Shown: one piece after another, positions 41,614 through 51,244 of the stretch
Numbering within the stretch: position 1 is the first letter of the stretch
Layout: each line of letters begins with the position of its first letter
NCBI GenBank assembly: GCA_947494805.1
Contig: CANLWK010000001.1
Span: 682,001-746,000 of the forward strand
Direction of reading: 5' to 3'
Source: an uncultured Croceitalea sp.
GTDB taxonomy: Bacteria; Bacteroidota; Bacteroidia; Flavobacteriales; Flavobacteriaceae
DNA: 64,000 bases
Made by a program: the position numbers and the translations under genes
The notes under the pieces: generated by a model
Told to the model about the DNA's origin: nothing
Database searches by the model: none
Seen by the model: only the letters and a program-made list of their open reading frames with translations

Positions 41614-42723
41614 TTAGGCCACCTGACCTGATTTTAGGTACTCTTTGGGTGTGGTGCCCAAAACAGATTTGAACACACGATTGAATGTTGACTTAGAATT
41701 GAACCCGACATCAAGGGCCAATGCCAAAAGTGTTTGCGTACTGTGTTCTTTTCGAGCTATCTTTTTAAGAAATTCATCGATTCTATAAGTGTTGATATAG
41801 GTATAAAAAGACTTTTGGTACACTTGGTTCAATAGCCACGACAAATTGTTCGGTGAAGTATCGAGCTTGTCGGCCAAACCTTTGAGGGTGAGGTCGGGTT
41901 GTACGTACACTTTTTCTTCTTCCATAAAGTAATGAAGCCTTTTTTGGAGCTTCTTGATTTCTTCTGGTTTCAACCGGTCATTCTCTGATTTTGGTTTAAA
42001 GGAAATTCGAAAAATTGCCGGTTGCCTTAAACTAAAGTATCCGATTCCGTAGATGAACAAAGGTGTTGAAATCCACATGGTGACATAGTTGATGTACCGA
42101 AAAGGTCTTTTTAAAAAATGGGTGCTCAAAAAGCTGATAGACCAAAGTAGACTGAAAAGGGCCAAAGTGAACAATAGAACATTTAGGTATACCAATACAT
42201 TCTGGCGGAATGAGAGTGCCGTTTTTTCCATTTTAGCATATTTTCTAACCACTATAAAGGTCTTGATCCAATAAAAACTTAGTGAGACTAAACCTGCGGT
42301 TTCGACTATAAAAAACAATAAGTTGAGTTTGCCTGAAAAATAAAGCTCATTAAACTCTTTAATCGGGAAACTCAGGCTCCAAACATAGTATGCTAAATGT
42401 AAAAAGGCGGGTGCATAGTGCCAAATCGCCAATTGAAAGGTGGGTGTTTCATTGAATATCAACCGTCTAACGTAGAGGTAGATCCATGGACCAAAAAGAA
42501 AGATGGTGGTGTCAATGAAAACACCAAATCGCCATACCCATTCCTCAGGTACTCGAAAGGCTGCAATTCTTCCGAATAGCATCACTACGGCAATTAATAA
42601 CAAAAGCGAAAGAATTACATTGGCCGATTTGTTTCTGTTATGGATCAATCGCAACGAAACTGATAAAAAGAGTCCTTGACTTATTCCTAAAAGTAGCACG
42701 ATGTCGGTGATATTGAAAGCCAA
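41614..42723 (-). CDS. AraC-family regulator with membrane sensor domain
   Basis: 369 residues: six or seven membrane helices in residues about 5-240 (LLLGISQGLFLSVSLRLI; VILSLLLLIAVVMLFGRIA), a cytoplasmic linker, and an AraC-type HTH about 270-365 (LTLKGLADKLDTSPNNLSWLL, LALALDVGFNSKSTFNRVFKSVLGTTPKEYL). Such membrane AraC proteins are frequent in Bacteroidota. It is head-to-head with another AraC gene, with a palindrome-bearing region between, and it probably controls the two lipoprotein genes downstream. Confidence 0.92.
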   Translation of the reverse strand: MAFNITDIVLLLGISQGLFLSVSLRLIHNRNKSANVILSLLLLIAVVMLFGRIAAFRVPEEWVWRFGVFIDTTIFLFGPWIYLYVRRLIFNETPTFQLAIWHYAPAFLHLAYYVWSLSFPIKEFNELYFSGKLNLLFFIVETAGLVSLSFYWIKTFIVVRKYAKMEKTALSFRQNVLVYLNVLLFTLALFSLLWSISFLSTHFLKRPFRYINYVTMWISTPLFIYGIGYFSLRQPAIFRISFKPKSENDRLKPEEIKKLQKRLHYFMEEEKVYVQPDLTLKGLADKLDTSPNNLSWLLNQVYQKSFYTYINTYRIDEFLKKIARKEHSTQTLLALALDVGFNSKSTFNRVFKSVLGTTPKEYLKSGQVA

Positions 42724-43061
42724 AATATAGAGGTCTTATTTTTCATAAAAATACGTTTTGCAGATTCAACAAAAGGATCATTGTGCACAATGATCCTTTT
42801 GTTTTTTGAAACTTTGGCTACAGCTTATATGAAAATGTCTTTAAAAAAGCAAAAGGGAGCTATCTATTTCTATCGAAAAATAAGATTGTTTTTTGAGTGT
42901 AACTTTAAGAAAAAACATGTAATAAAGCATTATTCTTCTCACAAAAGTTAAATGAAGTAACGATCTATCGGTGGTTACCCTTTTTGGGAAAAAATTAAGA
43001 ACGCTTTTTTTTGCCCTTATTTAATTTCAGAATTAGCTAATTCAAAATCCCCAAAATTGCA
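42724..43061. promoter_or_regulatory. divergent promoter region between two AraC-type genes
   Basis: 338 bp containing the 36-bp palindrome at 42768-42803 and GGTTACCC at 42973-42980, which is the reverse of the GGGTAA motif repeated before the SusC gene. No gene is seen. Confidence 0.55.
42768..42803. repeat. 36-bp perfect palindrome in a divergent promoter region
   Basis: The arm AACAAAAGGATCATTGTG is followed directly by its exact reverse complement, and a run of six T extends to 42807 on the plus strand. It looks like an intrinsic terminator for plus-strand transcription, but no plus-strand gene ends here; it lies 45 bp upstream of the minus-strand AraC start. It may end an antisense RNA, or act as an operator or insulator. 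Confidence 0.6.
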
Positions 43062-44543
43062 ATGAGCTTTTTCTTCTTTTTTATTACGTTGTATCTACTG
43101 TTGCAAGATAATACTGCAACAATTGATTCAATTTTTCAAGACCGCAGCTTTGCCAATGCCGATGGCTTTTTTTCAAAGACGGGCAATTGGAAAGGTTTCG
43201 ACACAACAACAGGTTCAAATGGCAAACTTATCAAGTGGTCAACGGTATATAGAGATTCAGCTTTGTACTATGCCAAGCTAAACAAGACCGTAATCGCCAC
43301 GACATATGTAGAAAAATATTTGGCAGAAGAATTTGACACGTCTCTTTTATTTGACAGCGCCTTCGATAATATCAGAGATACCAGAGAATACCGAATACTT
43401 AAACAGAAGTATACCATTAGAAATGATACCCTGTCCTTTACGTATCTTTTAGTGGCCGTAGTAGGTTTTTACATTGCACTAAGTCTCAATTTTAAAAGAA
43501 GAAAAGAGGTCATTGCCCATTTACTGGTCAGTGGTTTCATCTTCATATACTCTTATTTTATCTTTTGTCTATATCTGAATATTTCAAACTACAATTACTT
43601 ATATCCCAACCTCTATTTGGTGTCGGCCGCTTTTCTGTTTTTATATGGCCCCCTCTTGTATTTCTATTTTAAGCGGATAACCCAAAAATATATCTTCAAA
43701 AGAATTGACGTATTACATCTTTTGCCAACCGCTTTGCTCTGGGTGTATATAACGCCCATGTACATGTCTTCCAACAAAGAAAAGTTGGCAATCGTTCTGT
43801 CAACTGCAAATAATGAAGACTATCCGACCTATACCAATAGCACGGCCATATTGATGTTGATTAAGCTTTGTTCCATGATCTTTTATGGCTATCTCATCTA
43901 TCGTACATGTGTAAAGGGCAAACAAAACCCTACCCTGAATGATCAGAGCAAAAAATGGCAAAAGAACATCACCGTGATATATTTTGTGTATGTGGTGGTA
44001 TACGCAGTTTATGTTTTGTTCTATGCAAGCGGTAATATTTTTGGCATATTATACCACTTACAGACCTTGGCCCTTATTTTAATGGTTGCCTATATAGCTT
44101 ATTCGGTCAATGTACAACCCAAGGTATTCAGTGGTATGTATGCGTACAATCTTTTACTTGTAAGTAAAAAGTACCACAATTCAGGATTGACCATAGAGCT
44201 ATCTAAAGAATTGAAAGAAAAACTCTTACTACTTTTTGAAGTTGAAAAAGTATATAAACAAAATGATATCAGCCTTGGAGAAATTGCCCAAATGTTGAAC
44301 ACCAATAGGCATAATGCATCACAATTGATCAATGAGCAGTTTCATATGACTTTTCATGAACTTATCAATAGTTACAGAATTAAAGAAGCAAAGAAGTTGC
44401 TCAATAACAAAAGTAATGGTTATAAAATAATAAACATTGCATATGAAGTGGGTTACAACAATAAGGCAACGTTCAATAAGGCTTTTAAAAAGAATACCCA
44501 CGTTACTCCAAGTGAATACCAACAAATGTCTGCTAAATACTGA
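43062..44543 (+). CDS. AraC-family regulator with extracytoplasmic N-terminal region and membrane domain
   Basis: 493 residues: a hydrophobic N-terminus (FFFFFITLYLLLQ), an extracytoplasmic stretch about 20-125 rich in polar residues, six or seven membrane helices about 127-350, and an AraC HTH about 395-490 (ISLGEIAQMLNTNRHNASQLI, IINIAYEVGYNNKATFNKAFKK). It precedes the SusC gene on the same strand with repeated GGGTAA motifs in the gap, so it is the likely regulator of the SusC/SusD pair. The outside part may sense the ligand or interact with the receptor. Confidence 0.9.
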   Translation: MSFFFFFITLYLLLQDNTATIDSIFQDRSFANADGFFSKTGNWKGFDTTTGSNGKLIKWSTVYRDSALYYAKLNKTVIATTYVEKYLAEEFDTSLLFDSAFDNIRDTREYRILKQKYTIRNDTLSFTYLLVAVVGFYIALSLNFKRRKEVIAHLLVSGFIFIYSYFIFCLYLNISNYNYLYPNLYLVSAAFLFLYGPLLYFYFKRITQKYIFKRIDVLHLLPTALLWVYITPMYMSSNKEKLAIVLSTANNEDYPTYTNSTAILMLIKLCSMIFYGYLIYRTCVKGKQNPTLNDQSKKWQKNITVIYFVYVVVYAVYVLFYASGNIFGILYHLQTLALILMVAYIAYSVNVQPKVFSGMYAYNLLLVSKKYHNSGLTIELSKELKEKLLLLFEVEKVYKQNDISLGEIAQMLNTNRHNASQLINEQFHMTFHELINSYRIKEAKKLLNNKSNGYKIINIAYEVGYNNKATFNKAFKKNTHVTPSEYQQMSAKY

Positions 44544-44550
44544 TTTAATG

Positions 44551-44636
44551 GGTAATAGGGTAACTATTTGTCAGAGAGGTAAACCTTTATAGGGCGAGTC
44601 CTTTTTAACGGGTAAAGTCTTTTTCTTCGGGGTAAT
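44551..44636 (+). promoter_or_regulatory. repeated GGGTAA motifs upstream of the SusC gene
   Basis: GGGTAAT at 44551, GGGTAAC at 44559, GGGTAAA at 44610 and GGGTAAT at 44630, with spacings of 8, 51 and 20 bp. The reverse form occurs before the AraC gene at 42974-42980. These are candidate AraC-binding half-sites; the evidence is only their number and position. Confidence 0.4.
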
Positions 44637-44798
44637 TATAATAATCATTTGGTTAGTTGAGGCGGCCCATGTGATTATGAAAGACCATACCAAAAAAACT
44701 TCTTTTCATTTTTTAGGTAAGTTTTTGAATTAGCTATCATCATGAGTCTTCTGTTACGGGGCCGCCCATCTACCAAAACTCTAACAAACTCAAATTAT

Positions 44799-47700
44799 AT
44801 GAAAAAAAACGATGTATGGTGCATGGTAGTCTTTTTAATGACCATGATTGCCTATGCACAAGAGAAGACTATTACTGGTACGGTGACCGCTCAAGATGGT
44901 TTGCCATTACCAGGTGTTAACATTCTGGTGAAAGGCACCACAAACGGAACCCAAACTGACTTTGATGGCAATTATGTTATTAGGGCCGTTACGGGAGATG
45001 TTCTCATCTTTTCGTATTTAGGTCAGAGAACACTTGAACAAACTGTCGGCGCATCAACTACTGTGAATGTACAAATGGCCGACGATACCCAAGCCCTTGA
45101 TGAAGTTGTGGTCGTTGGTTATGGAGTGCAACGTAAAAGGGATTTGACGGCATCTATCTCACAAGTAAAGGGCCAAGAGATAGCCAATTTGGTAACACCC
45201 AGCTTTGAGTCTCAATTGGCTGGCCGGGCTGCTGGTGTACAGATTACGACGCAATCGGGTATTATTGGTGATACGCCACGATTTAGAATTCGCGGTGTCG
45301 CTTCCATTACCTCAGGTACTTCTCCTTTGATTGTTGTTGATGGCATTCCGATTTTTACTGAAAATCTGGATCCTGCAAATCCTGATCTGGGAGGTTACGC
45401 CGATAACAACGCACTAGGTGATATCAATCCAGCCGATATTGAGTCAATAGAGATTCTCAAAGATGGTTCTGCCACGGCCATTTATGGCTCAAGGGCGGCC
45501 AACGGTGTAGTACTTATTACTACCAAACGGGGAAAAGAAGGGAAAATGAGCATCAATTACAATACAACGGTGGGTGTGGCAAGGCCTATAGAAACGTTCG
45601 ATTTGTTGAAAGCGGCAGATTTTGTGACCATCTCAAATGAGAAACGTGCTAATCGAGGCCAAAGTCTTTGGGCCGTTGGAACTGAAATTGAGACCGACTG
45701 GCAAAGTATTGTATTGAACAATAATGCATTGCAACAAGACCATAATTTATCATTTTCAGGAGGAAATGAGAATACCAAGTATTTTACCTCTGTGGGTTAC
45801 ACGGATCAAGAGAGTGTTGCTAAGCCCAATAGTTTTAGAAGGTATACTTTTCGTTCGAACATTGACCAAAAAATAAAACCTTGGCTGACCGTTGGTGTAA
45901 ATGCGGGTTTTACAAGATCTGAATATAGTGGTTTGAACACCGGTACCAATTCACTTTCGGGCAATATCTTCAATGCAATGCGCCAACATCCAAATGTTTC
46001 ACCCTTTGATGCCAATGACCCTACAGGATACAATATAGACGACATTTTTCCTGATAGGATGGGACGTGGTACAAACTTGGACGTAGTTGGCGATAATGTT
46101 CCAAATATTGCTTTTGTACTCGATAATAATAGATTTGAAAGTAACATCAATAGGTTGATCGGTAATCTTTATGCCGATATCAAACCATTTTCTACCATAA
46201 ACTTTAGAACACAAGTAAGTGTTGATCAAACCAATACAACGGGATTTTTGTTTTGGAGTCCTGTTCATGGAGATGGTATAGGGTCTAATGGAAGGGTACA
46301 GAACAACAACAATGAACTGATTAGGTGGAACTGGCAGAACATTCTCAGTTACAATGAGACCTTTGCAGATGACCACAACGTTTCTTTGACACTGATAAAC
46401 GAGTATCAAAAATCTACCGATAGAGGTTTCTTTGCTACAGGTACTGATTTAAGTGATGAATTTTTTGGGTCAAACCTGATTACGGGTTCATATGGCATTC
46501 AAGGTTCTGGTGGTAGTCTTAGAGAAAACGGACTTATTTCTTATGCAGGAAGATTGAACTATAACTACAAACAAAAGTACTATATACAAGGTAGTTTAAG
46601 ACGGGATGGCATTTCTGCGTTGCCAAGGGAGAATCGATTCGGATTTTTTCCGGGAGTGTCATTTGGATGGACGGTTAGTAGAGAGGGTTTTATGGAAGGA
46701 CTACAAGATGTGGTGTCCGACTTAAAAATCAGAGGGTCCTACGGTAGGGTCGGAAATACCGATATAGGCAATTATCCCTACTTAGGGTTGTACGAAGCCG
46801 CACAGTATGGTAATACGAATGGAATAGCCTATAATCAGTTCGGTAATAATTCATTGGTGTGGGAGACAACCAATCAATACAACGCCGGTCTTGATCTTAG
46901 CCTACTTCAGAACCGATTTTCTTTCACCTTTGATTATTTTAGAAATGACACCGAAGATTTGATTTTAGATTTAGAAACACCACAATCTTTTGGTGTTCCT
47001 GGCAATAGCTATTCTGCGAACATTGGTGCGATTCGAAATAGTGGGCTTGAATTTTCGGCCAATGCCACATTGTTCGATACCGACTTTAAGTGGAATGTTT
47101 CGGCCAATGTATCCTTTGTGGAAAACGAGGTACAAACACTGGTCAATGGTCAAGATCGTTTCAATATCAATGGAGTCAGTATTACCAGAGAGGGTGAGCC
47201 CGTAAACTCAATTTATGGCTATCGGTATTGGGGGGTAAACCCTGCAAATGGTAATCCTGTATATTTCAAAGCCGATAACTCTTTGGTACAAGGATTGCTC
47301 CCAGGCTCGGGCTATGCGGTGTTTGATCCCTCGGATCCGGCCGATACTTCTCAGCCCGGTTCTATCAGCGCAATTGAAGATAGGGTCATCTTGGGGCAAT
47401 CCTTGCCGAAATATTTTGGGGGTCTTACTTCTAACATGTCATACAAGAATTTTGATATGACCTTTTTGTTCCGGTTTAGTGGGGGCAATAAAATATTCAA
47501 TGCCACCCGACGTGATTTATTGAACCAAAACTTTACAAACAATAGCACCGAGATTTTAGGCAGGTGGCAGAGCCCTGATAACCCAGGTGATGGGGTAACC
47601 CCACGATTATATGCGCTTACCAATACCACCACCAACCTCACCTCTGTGGCCACCTCAAGATTTGTAGAAGATGGTGATTTTATCAAATTGGACAACCTGA

Positions 47701-47897
47701 CCATTGGTTATTCTTTCCCAAATCTTGTTACGGACCGTTTGGGGCTATCAAAGTTACGGATGTACCTACAAGGTCAAAACCTTTGGATAATAACCGATTA
47801 TAGTGGTCTGGACCCTGAAATGGAAATCGCCGGACGGGACCTTAATGCCACGCCAAGGTCCAGTATTTTTTCATTGGGACTTAATGTTGGATTTTAA
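44799..47897 (+). CDS. susC-like: SusC/RagA-type TonB-linked outer-membrane receptor
   Basis: About 1032 residues: signal peptide (VVFLMTMIAYAQ), CarboxypepD_reg-like domain (ITGTVTAQDGLPLPGVNILV), plug with LDEVVVVGYGVQRKRDLT, FRIRGVASITSGTSPLIVVD and IESIEILKDGSATAIYGSRA, and a long beta-barrel ending SIFSLGLNVGF. These are diagnostic of SusC. The ATG at 44799 (MKKNDVW) is chosen over 44742. It imports oligomers captured by the SusD lipoprotein encoded 8 bp downstream. No glycoside hydrolase, lyase or sulfatase gene is next to it, so the ligand is unknown and may not be a polysaccharide. Confidence 0.95.
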   Translation: MKKNDVWCMVVFLMTMIAYAQEKTITGTVTAQDGLPLPGVNILVKGTTNGTQTDFDGNYVIRAVTGDVLIFSYLGQRTLEQTVGASTTVNVQMADDTQALDEVVVVGYGVQRKRDLTASISQVKGQEIANLVTPSFESQLAGRAAGVQITTQSGIIGDTPRFRIRGVASITSGTSPLIVVDGIPIFTENLDPANPDLGGYADNNALGDINPADIESIEILKDGSATAIYGSRAANGVVLITTKRGKEGKMSINYNTTVGVARPIETFDLLKAADFVTISNEKRANRGQSLWAVGTEIETDWQSIVLNNNALQQDHNLSFSGGNENTKYFTSVGYTDQESVAKPNSFRRYTFRSNIDQKIKPWLTVGVNAGFTRSEYSGLNTGTNSLSGNIFNAMRQHPNVSPFDANDPTGYNIDDIFPDRMGRGTNLDVVGDNVPNIAFVLDNNRFESNINRLIGNLYADIKPFSTINFRTQVSVDQTNTTGFLFWSPVHGDGIGSNGRVQNNNNELIRWNWQNILSYNETFADDHNVSLTLINEYQKSTDRGFFATGTDLSDEFFGSNLITGSYGIQGSGGSLRENGLISYAGRLNYNYKQKYYIQGSLRRDGISALPRENRFGFFPGVSFGWTVSREGFMEGLQDVVSDLKIRGSYGRVGNTDIGNYPYLGLYEAAQYGNTNGIAYNQFGNNSLVWETTNQYNAGLDLSLLQNRFSFTFDYFRNDTEDLILDLETPQSFGVPGNSYSANIGAIRNSGLEFSANATLFDTDFKWNVSANVSFVENEVQTLVNGQDRFNINGVSITREGEPVNSIYGYRYWGVNPANGNPVYFKADNSLVQGLLPGSGYAVFDPSDPADTSQPGSISAIEDRVILGQSLPKYFGGLTSNMSYKNFDMTFLFRFSGGNKIFNATRRDLLNQNFTNNSTEILGRWQSPDNPGDGVTPRLYALTNTTTNLTSVATSRFVEDGDFIKLDNLTIGYSFPNLVTDRLGLSKLRMYLQGQNLWIITDYSGLDPEMEIAGRDLNATPRSSIFSLGLNVGF

Positions 47898-47905
47898 AAA
47901 AAAAG

Positions 47906-49483
47906 ATGATGAAAATAGAAACTAAGAAACAAAACATACGTATAGAGTTTTTAATAGGGTTGTTGGTAGGGATACTAGTACTTAATAGCTGTAGTGATGA
48001 TAATGTCTTGGCTTTGGAGCCCTTTAACCAAATATCTGAAGAGGCAGCTTTTTCCACTCCAGAATTGGTTGAGCTTTCGGTAACAGGTCTTTACAATGCT
48101 GCCCAGATCGGAATCTATAGTGGAACTTTCGGCCGTGGTTATCCCTTTGGGGCCGCTTTTATACAACAAGGTGACAATAGAGGTGAAGATGTGGTCAACG
48201 TAGCGACCTTTTATCAGTTTACGTATACCGCAACTTATGACCCGACAACAGCCAACAATGTATTCTATTGGAGCGATACCTATCGCTTGATCAATAGGGC
48301 CAATATTGTGTTGGAGGGCGTTGAAACAGCATTGTCAAATGATATCATCAGCCAAGAGGTAGCAAATGATTATATGGGGCAAGCCAAGTTTTTAAGGGCA
48401 GCCGCGCACTTAGAATTGATGTGGCATTTTGCCAAGCCCTATAATGACACACCAGACGCCAGCCATCTTGGGGTACCCTACCGTGATTTTGCTATAACCA
48501 CGCAAGAATCCATTGATTTGGCATTGACTTTGGGGCGCAATACAACAGCTGAATGCTATCAGAAGATTATTGCCGATTTTGATGATGCCGAAGCATTGCT
48601 TAATTCTAAAGCCGAACGGGGAGGGATTTTGGGATTGATCAGAGCGACCAAAGAGGCGGCCATAGCTTATAAGACAAGGGCTTATCAACATATGGGAGAT
48701 TGGCAGATGGTCATTGCCGAGGCCAATAAACTTGATGGTATTTATGAACTGACAATCGCACCAAACGACGTTTTTGAGAATGGTTACAGCAATTCTGAAT
48801 CTATTTTTTCCATCGAACATACCGCTGAAAACAATCCAGGGGTAAATGCGGCTTTGGGTTCACAGTACAATCGCAGGGGGCTTGTGGTTATAAGTCCCAT
48901 TGTTTGGCGAAATCCGTTGTGGTTGGCCGACGACCTCAGAAGGGAAGAAGGTGCTTTGGTCACCACACGAGATGGCGTAAAGTATACCAATAAATACAAA
49001 GATGACGTGAACTATACCGATCCGGCACCGGTCATCAGGTATGCCGAAGTACTTTTAAACCTTGCAGAGGCCTATGCCCGTGAGAACGACCCCAACAATG
49101 CCCTAACTTATTTAAACCGTGTCCGTAACCGGTCATTGGTAGATCCTGCTACGCAGGCCTATGAAAATGGGGACTTTGCCACCCAGACCGAATTGGTCAA
49201 TGGTATCATTGATGAGCGTAGGTTTGAATTTGTGATGGAAGGAAGGCGTTGGCCCGATATTCATCGCTTGCAGAACGATGACTTTGTTGAAATAGATGGT
49301 ATTCCAGCGAAAGTTGCGAATGGAACACCGCCCGCCGATGCGTATACGCTAGGTACCCCATATGATGGACCGTTTGGTGTAAATCCCGTTTTATATAATG
49401 ATACCGAGTTTTTATGGCCTATACCCCAACAAGAAATCAATAATAACCCAACCCTGGCGCAACAACAGAATCTTGGTTGGTAA
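47906..49483 (+). CDS. susD-like: RagB/SusD family nutrient-uptake lipoprotein
   Basis: 525 residues with lipobox VLNSC and the SusD helical scaffold. Typical elements are the N-terminal FNQISEEAAFSTPELVELSV, a TPR-like core (LRAAAHLELMWHFAKPY) and the C-terminal AEVLLNLAEAYARENDPNNA, LNRVRNRSL, ELVNGIIDERRFEFVMEGR and WPIPQQEINNNP. It caps the SusC barrel and binds ligand at the cell surface. A terminator follows the stop by about 45 bp. Confidence 0.95.
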   Translation: MMKIETKKQNIRIEFLIGLLVGILVLNSCSDDNVLALEPFNQISEEAAFSTPELVELSVTGLYNAAQIGIYSGTFGRGYPFGAAFIQQGDNRGEDVVNVATFYQFTYTATYDPTTANNVFYWSDTYRLINRANIVLEGVETALSNDIISQEVANDYMGQAKFLRAAAHLELMWHFAKPYNDTPDASHLGVPYRDFAITTQESIDLALTLGRNTTAECYQKIIADFDDAEALLNSKAERGGILGLIRATKEAAIAYKTRAYQHMGDWQMVIAEANKLDGIYELTIAPNDVFENGYSNSESIFSIEHTAENNPGVNAALGSQYNRRGLVVISPIVWRNPLWLADDLRREEGALVTTRDGVKYTNKYKDDVNYTDPAPVIRYAEVLLNLAEAYARENDPNNALTYLNRVRNRSLVDPATQAYENGDFATQTELVNGIIDERRFEFVMEGRRWPDIHRLQNDDFVEIDGIPAKVANGTPPADAYTLGTPYDGPFGVNPVLYNDTEFLWPIPQQEINNNPTLAQQQNLGW

Positions 49484-49527
49484 TAATACCATATCTGGTA
49501 AAGTTATGTTTTAATTTAGTTCAGTTG

Positions 49528-49564
49528 GCCCCGTAAGCATCTGCCTTACGGGGCTTTTGTTTTG
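49528..49564 (+). terminator. rho-independent terminator after the SusD gene
   Basis: GCCCCGTAAG and CTTACGGGGC form a perfect 10-bp GC-rich stem with a 7-nt loop, followed by TTTTGTTTTG. It ends the SusC/SusD transcript. Confidence 0.88.
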
Positions 49565-49929
49565 ATGACAGGAATCTATTCTATACTCCTTGCCTGTAGC
49601 AACGGTTTTTTCATGAAGAACTGAACGCTCAAACTCTTTAAGAAACTGTTATTTTTTGTATCCTACCAAGGCGTTTATGGTACGATTAATCTTTACATGG
49701 CGACCTTTGTGCTTACTTGAACATTTTGGCATTAATGAATATTGAAGCAGAAGTTTTTATAATTATTTGGCAATCAGTAATTTGATTAGTTGTGATGTAG
49801 TGTGTGAAACTTAAAAACTATTTGAAGCTAATTTTTTTTGAAAAAAATCACTTTTTAATGTCACGTTTTCTTTTTGGTGTGCTTATATACCAAAATAACG
49901 AACAAAGTCAAGTGAAAATTGACAGTTGG

Positions 49930-49937
49930 TAATTTTG
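49930..49937 (+). promoter_or_regulatory. -7 promoter element of the sigma/TPR/protease operon
   Basis: TAATTTTG matches the Bacteroidota -7 consensus TAnnTTTG and lies about 47 bp upstream of the ATG at 49985. A TTG at the usual -33 distance is not obvious. Confidence 0.45.
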
Positions 49938-49984
49938 ATGACCTAGGTTTTTTTATAGTCCCCCCAAGACTAAACAATAGATAA

Positions 49985-50533
49985 ATGGAGCATAAAAATT
50001 TTGGATTGACACAAGCCGATTTTGAACGGTTGGTAGTTGATTTAAAAAGAAACGACACCTTCTTTTTTGAACAGGTGTTCACCAAACAGTTTGAAGAGAC
50101 GATGGTATACTTAAAGCGCGAGTTTCGTGCGGACCATGAAGACGCTTACGATGCGGCCATGGATGCCTTGGTAGCCTTTAGATTGCGATTTGTACAAGGA
50201 AAGTTAAGTTACGGAAACCTTCGGTTTTTGTTCACAAAAATGGCCTCGCAAATGTATTTGAAAAGTAAAAAAAGTAACGTACACACGGTCGATAATGACC
50301 TGTTGGTCAATGAAGAGGCCGTAGAAACTGAAACACGTGAAATGTCTCCAGAGTTCAATAGGGCATGGCAGAAACTCGGTGAAGGTTGTAAAGAGCTATT
50401 GACAAAATATTATTACGGTAAAATGAAATTGCTCGAAATAGCCGACGAGCTCTCAAAATCACCGGCGACGGTCAGAAAGCAAAAAGAACGTTGCGTAAAA
50501 AAAATGAAAGAACTGATTAGTGTTGAAATTTAA
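49985..50533 (+). CDS. sigma-70 family (ECF-like) RNA polymerase sigma factor
   Basis: 182 residues. Region 2 covers about 20-95 (FFFEQVFTKQFEETMVYLKRE, HEDAYDAAMDALVAFRLRF) and region 4 about 125-178 (ELLTKYYYGKMKLLEIADEL, SKSPATVRKQKERCVKKMKE). Region 2 is divergent from the standard ECF DAEDxxQ pattern, as seen in Bacteroidota-specific sigma groups. A membrane TPR protein follows after 6 bp, then a subtilisin-like lipoprotein and a TPR-CHAT protease. I infer that it is the cytoplasmic output of this envelope system. Confidence 0.88.
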   Translation: MEHKNFGLTQADFERLVVDLKRNDTFFFEQVFTKQFEETMVYLKREFRADHEDAYDAAMDALVAFRLRFVQGKLSYGNLRFLFTKMASQMYLKSKKSNVHTVDNDLLVNEEAVETETREMSPEFNRAWQKLGEGCKELLTKYYYGKMKLLEIADELSKSPATVRKQKERCVKKMKELISVEI

Positions 50534-50539
50534 AACGTC

Positions 50540-51223
50540 ATGAAGAAAAAGCTACATCAATTGATATCACCAGAACTGTCCGAGAAAGAAACGGACGAGT
50601 TAATGGGCGCGTTGGTCACACAACAAATGAATGCTGAGTTACGTCAACGCTTGGCCCATACGCTAAAAGAAGAACATGGCATACGTCGTGAAATGGAGCA
50701 GAAAAAGGGCAAGATCAAGTACTTGAACTATATGCTGGCCATAGCGGCAAGTATTACGGTTTTAATTGCCTTGGTGTTCTACCCGAACGGGGTAGACGAT
50801 AGTCCCCAGGTACTGGCGCAGCAGTATTTAAGTGAGCAGCCGCTGAGCCACCCTGGAACGTTTAAAGGAGCAACAGTAGTTGATGAGCAGCGTACGCAAG
50901 CTATTGTGGCCTTTAACCAAGGTGATTTTACCAAAGCCATTGAGCATTTTGAAGCACTTACCGCACCTACGGCAGAAGACACCTATTATCTCGGTCTTGC
51001 CCATCTTAAGAAGGGTGATTATAGTCGTGCCATTACATTGTTGACCGAAAATAAAACTGAGGGCAAACGTTTTGTGCAAGAGGCCCGCTGGTTTTTGGGC
51101 TTGGCCTATCTCACACAAAACAATACCAAAAATGCGGTAAAAGAGTTGAAAGCAATAAATAAGGATGAATGGAAGTATGATGAGGCCCAATCGCTTTTGG
51201 AAGAAATAAAAGATTCACTATAA
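50540..51223 (+). CDS. single-pass membrane TPR protein, probable anti-sigma or sigma regulator
   Basis: 227 residues: a charged cytoplasmic N-terminal part about 1-62 (ISPELSEKETDELMGALVTQ, RRQRLAHTL-like helices), one transmembrane helix about 66-86 (YMLAIAASITVLIALVFY), and a periplasmic TPR region about 115-225 (AIVAFNQGDFTKAIEHFEAL, YYLGLAHLKKGDYSRAITLL, ARWFLGLAYLTQNNTKNAVK). This N-in/C-out layout directly after a sigma gene is that of an anti-sigma factor, though no zinc anti-sigma motif is present. The outside TPR array could be the contact point or cleavage substrate for the two proteases encoded downstream. Confidence 0.82.
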   Translation: MKKKLHQLISPELSEKETDELMGALVTQQMNAELRQRLAHTLKEEHGIRREMEQKKGKIKYLNYMLAIAASITVLIALVFYPNGVDDSPQVLAQQYLSEQPLSHPGTFKGATVVDEQRTQAIVAFNQGDFTKAIEHFEALTAPTAEDTYYLGLAHLKKGDYSRAITLLTENKTEGKRFVQEARWFLGLAYLTQNNTKNAVKELKAINKDEWKYDEAQSLLEEIKDSL

Positions 51224-51244
51224 ATAATAACACTAAAACTTAGA

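Larger units (their letters stand above)
49484..49984. promoter_or_regulatory. intergenic region with SusCD terminator and sigma-operon promoter
   Basis: About 500 bp. It contains the hairpin terminator at 49528-49564 and, near the right end, a TAATTTTG -7 box at 49930-49937, an exact TAnnTTTG match about 47 bp before the sigma-factor ATG. The middle is AT-rich without a credible gene. Confidence 0.55.
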
